From Verrucomicrobiota bacterium (GTDB lineage Bacteria > Verrucomicrobiota > Verrucomicrobiia > Limisphaerales > UBA9464), in NCBI GenBank assembly GCA_026397675.1, contig JAPLUH010000409.1:1-20015 (forward strand): 20,015 bases of DNA, read 5' to 3'. Both the position numbers and the translations under genes were made by a program. Positions 18,836-20,015 of the stretch are shown piece after piece (position 1 is the first letter of the stretch; each line of letters begins with the position of its first letter). A model generated the notes under the pieces. The model was not told the DNA's origin. It saw only the letters and a program-made list of their open reading frames with translations, and did no database searches.

Positions 18836-20015
18836 TCAAGGCCGATCTTTGCGACGCTGCTGCGAATATGCTTTTGCGTACTCCTCGCCGAGCAAAAGGG
18901 TGCCCTGAGTGCCGAAATGCGTGCGTTCGTAAGGGAGATGGGAGGTCGGGACCATGAAGACTCCGGCCTCGGTCCGCGCCAGAGTACGGAGGGCGCCGTT
19001 GATATCGGCCACGTTCTTCCAGATCGCAGCCGGATGTTGCTCGGAGATGAACCACTGGAGATTCTGGGTTTTAAAATCTAGGCGAACCTGGGCAATCAAG
19101 CGCCGCATCCCATCGGCGTACTTTCGTTGGTACGGGGTGAAGTAAGTGTCGTTTTCTCCGGTGTGCCAGAAGACTCCCTCCAAGGTGCTCTCGTAGCCTT
19201 GTCGGGCGAGGTCGCTCATGGCTTCGCCGATAAACTTGGAGAACTTTGGGTAAAGATCGCGGTGGGTTTCCGGGGTGCCATCCGGAGACCAGTCCGGCGC
19301 TTGCGCGCCACTGTGAGTGAACTTCACGACGGCGATGGAATCTTGTGCGCTCAGTGTTGTTCGGAGATGGGCGCCGAGGCTGAGTTCCGGTCCAAAATTG
19401 CCCAGTTCATGGACGGGCCCTAGAGGTTCCCAGGCTCTTGAAGACTGGATTCCGCCACCAAGTGAATAGCGAAACAGAATATCGTTCCGGGGCTGGGAGA
19501 ACTGCGCGAATCCCGGAATCTGCGGGATTTGTGCGACGAAGGCGTCTTCCCCCTCCATGGTGCGTTGGCCAGCCAGGACGAAGACGCGAATGCGCCCTTT
19601 TTTGCTCTGCGGTGTCGTAACTGAGTCGAAGCTGCGTTTTGGGGCGGCGATCGGCTTTTCGACGGTATCGAGGTAGGCGTTTGCGAAGGCTTCCCCCAGC
19701 TGCAACTGGCCTTGGGTCCCGAAGTGATAGTGCGGTTGGCCGCTATCCATGACTTCGAAGGCCAAGTGGGAGGTGGGCACCCACCGTAACAGCGGATCCG
19801 CCTTGAGGACCGTGTCCTGCTGTTGTCGAAGGATGGCTAGATTACGCCGGTTATCCATGCCCCAGATCCCTTTCTCGCTGATCTCGCCGATAAACCATTT
19901 AAGTCCCGGAGCCAGAAGGTCCTGCCGCAGCCGGGCGATGAGTTCGGTGAGCCCTCGCGCATAGTGCTGGTTTAATTTGGGATCGAGCATGTCGTTTTCA
20001 CCCTGATGCCACAGG
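18836..20015 (-). CDS. Tandem SASA/SGNH-like (sialate O-acetylesterase-type) protein, N-terminal part outside window
   Basis: The frame is open to the right edge: upstream of the ATG at 19990 it reads LWHQGEND, a core SASA motif, so the true start lies beyond the window. About 392 residues are visible. The first domain is cut by the edge; it retains WHQGEND and the His block HFGTQGQLQLGE. A second domain follows from about residue 140 with GQRTMEG (149-155), NFGPELSLG, WHTGEND and HFGTQGTLLLGEEYA. The family acts on acetylated carbohydrates outside the cell. In the second domain the nucleophile motif GQSNMxG is GQRTMEG, so the Ser is missing, and the usual Asp three residues before the His is Glu there and Pro in the first domain. 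At least the second domain may be a non-catalytic binding copy. It ends with a basic tail (QQRRKDRP). Confidence 0.85.
   Translation of the reverse strand, partial: LWHQGENDMLDPKLNQHYARGLTELIARLRQDLLAPGLKWFIGEISEKGIWGMDNRRNLAILRQQQDTVLKADPLLRWVPTSHLAFEVMDSGQPHYHFGTQGQLQLGEAFANAYLDTVEKPIAAPKRSFDSVTTPQSKKGRIRVFVLAGQRTMEGEDAFVAQIPQIPGFAQFSQPRNDILFRYSLGGGIQSSRAWEPLGPVHELGNFGPELSLGAHLRTTLSAQDSIAVVKFTHSGAQAPDWSPDGTPETHRDLYPKFSKFIGEAMSDLARQGYESTLEGVFWHTGENDTYFTPYQRKYADGMRRLIAQVRLDFKTQNLQWFISEQHPAAIWKNVADINGALRTLARTEAGVFMVPTSHLPYERTHFGTQGTLLLGEEYAKAYSQQRRKDRP

Overview
The window looks like a stretch of GC-rich chromosome from a Verrucomicrobiota bacterium. Support for this comes from a Minf_1886-type small protein next to leucyl-tRNA synthetase, a large secreted subtilase ending in a DSDGDG calcium-type motif, an FG-GAP/VCBS-type repeat protein, a ThuA-family protein, a tandem SGNH/sialate-esterase-like protein, and a general lack of Shine-Dalgarno motifs. 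The taxonomic assignment is inferred from gene content, not from a marker alignment.

Layout. Positions 1-1002 (+) hold the 3' part of a calcium-motif repeat protein, followed by a likely intrinsic terminator. Positions 1132-6309 (-) encode a 1725-residue secreted multidomain Kp43-like subtilase. Divergent from it, 6486-8069 (+) encodes an AzgA/NCS2-like permease. Its 3' end overlaps by 21 bp the end of a leftward set: EamA transporter, 2-oxoglutarate/Fe(II) oxygenase, cytochrome P450, and adenosine/adenine deaminase (12394 down to 8049). Upstream of that set on the same strand are leucyl-tRNA synthetase, a 55-residue single-pass membrane protein and the Minf_1886 protein (15811 down to 12493), with tight spacing. 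Positions 16049-16960 (+) encode a secreted ThuA-family protein. It converges on a DUF2071/YqjF-family protein at 16999-17718 (-). Positions 17719-18441 have no convincing gene but contain several inverted repeats. A tRNA-Thr(UGU) gene follows at 18442-18516. After another stretch without a convincing gene, a partial tandem SASA-like protein runs off the right edge on the minus strand.

How the genes may work together. The purine-type permease facing a deaminase with the adenine-deaminase motif CPxSNxKL, which is itself grouped with a P450, a non-haem iron oxygenase and a drug/metabolite transporter, suggests uptake and oxidative processing (or tailoring and export) of a purine-like or other nitrogenous compound. 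This is inference; no substrate can be read from the sequence. The subtilase, the repeat protein, the ThuA protein and the SASA-like protein fit a lifestyle based on degrading external protein and polysaccharide. I found no CRISPR array, transposase, phage gene or integrase.
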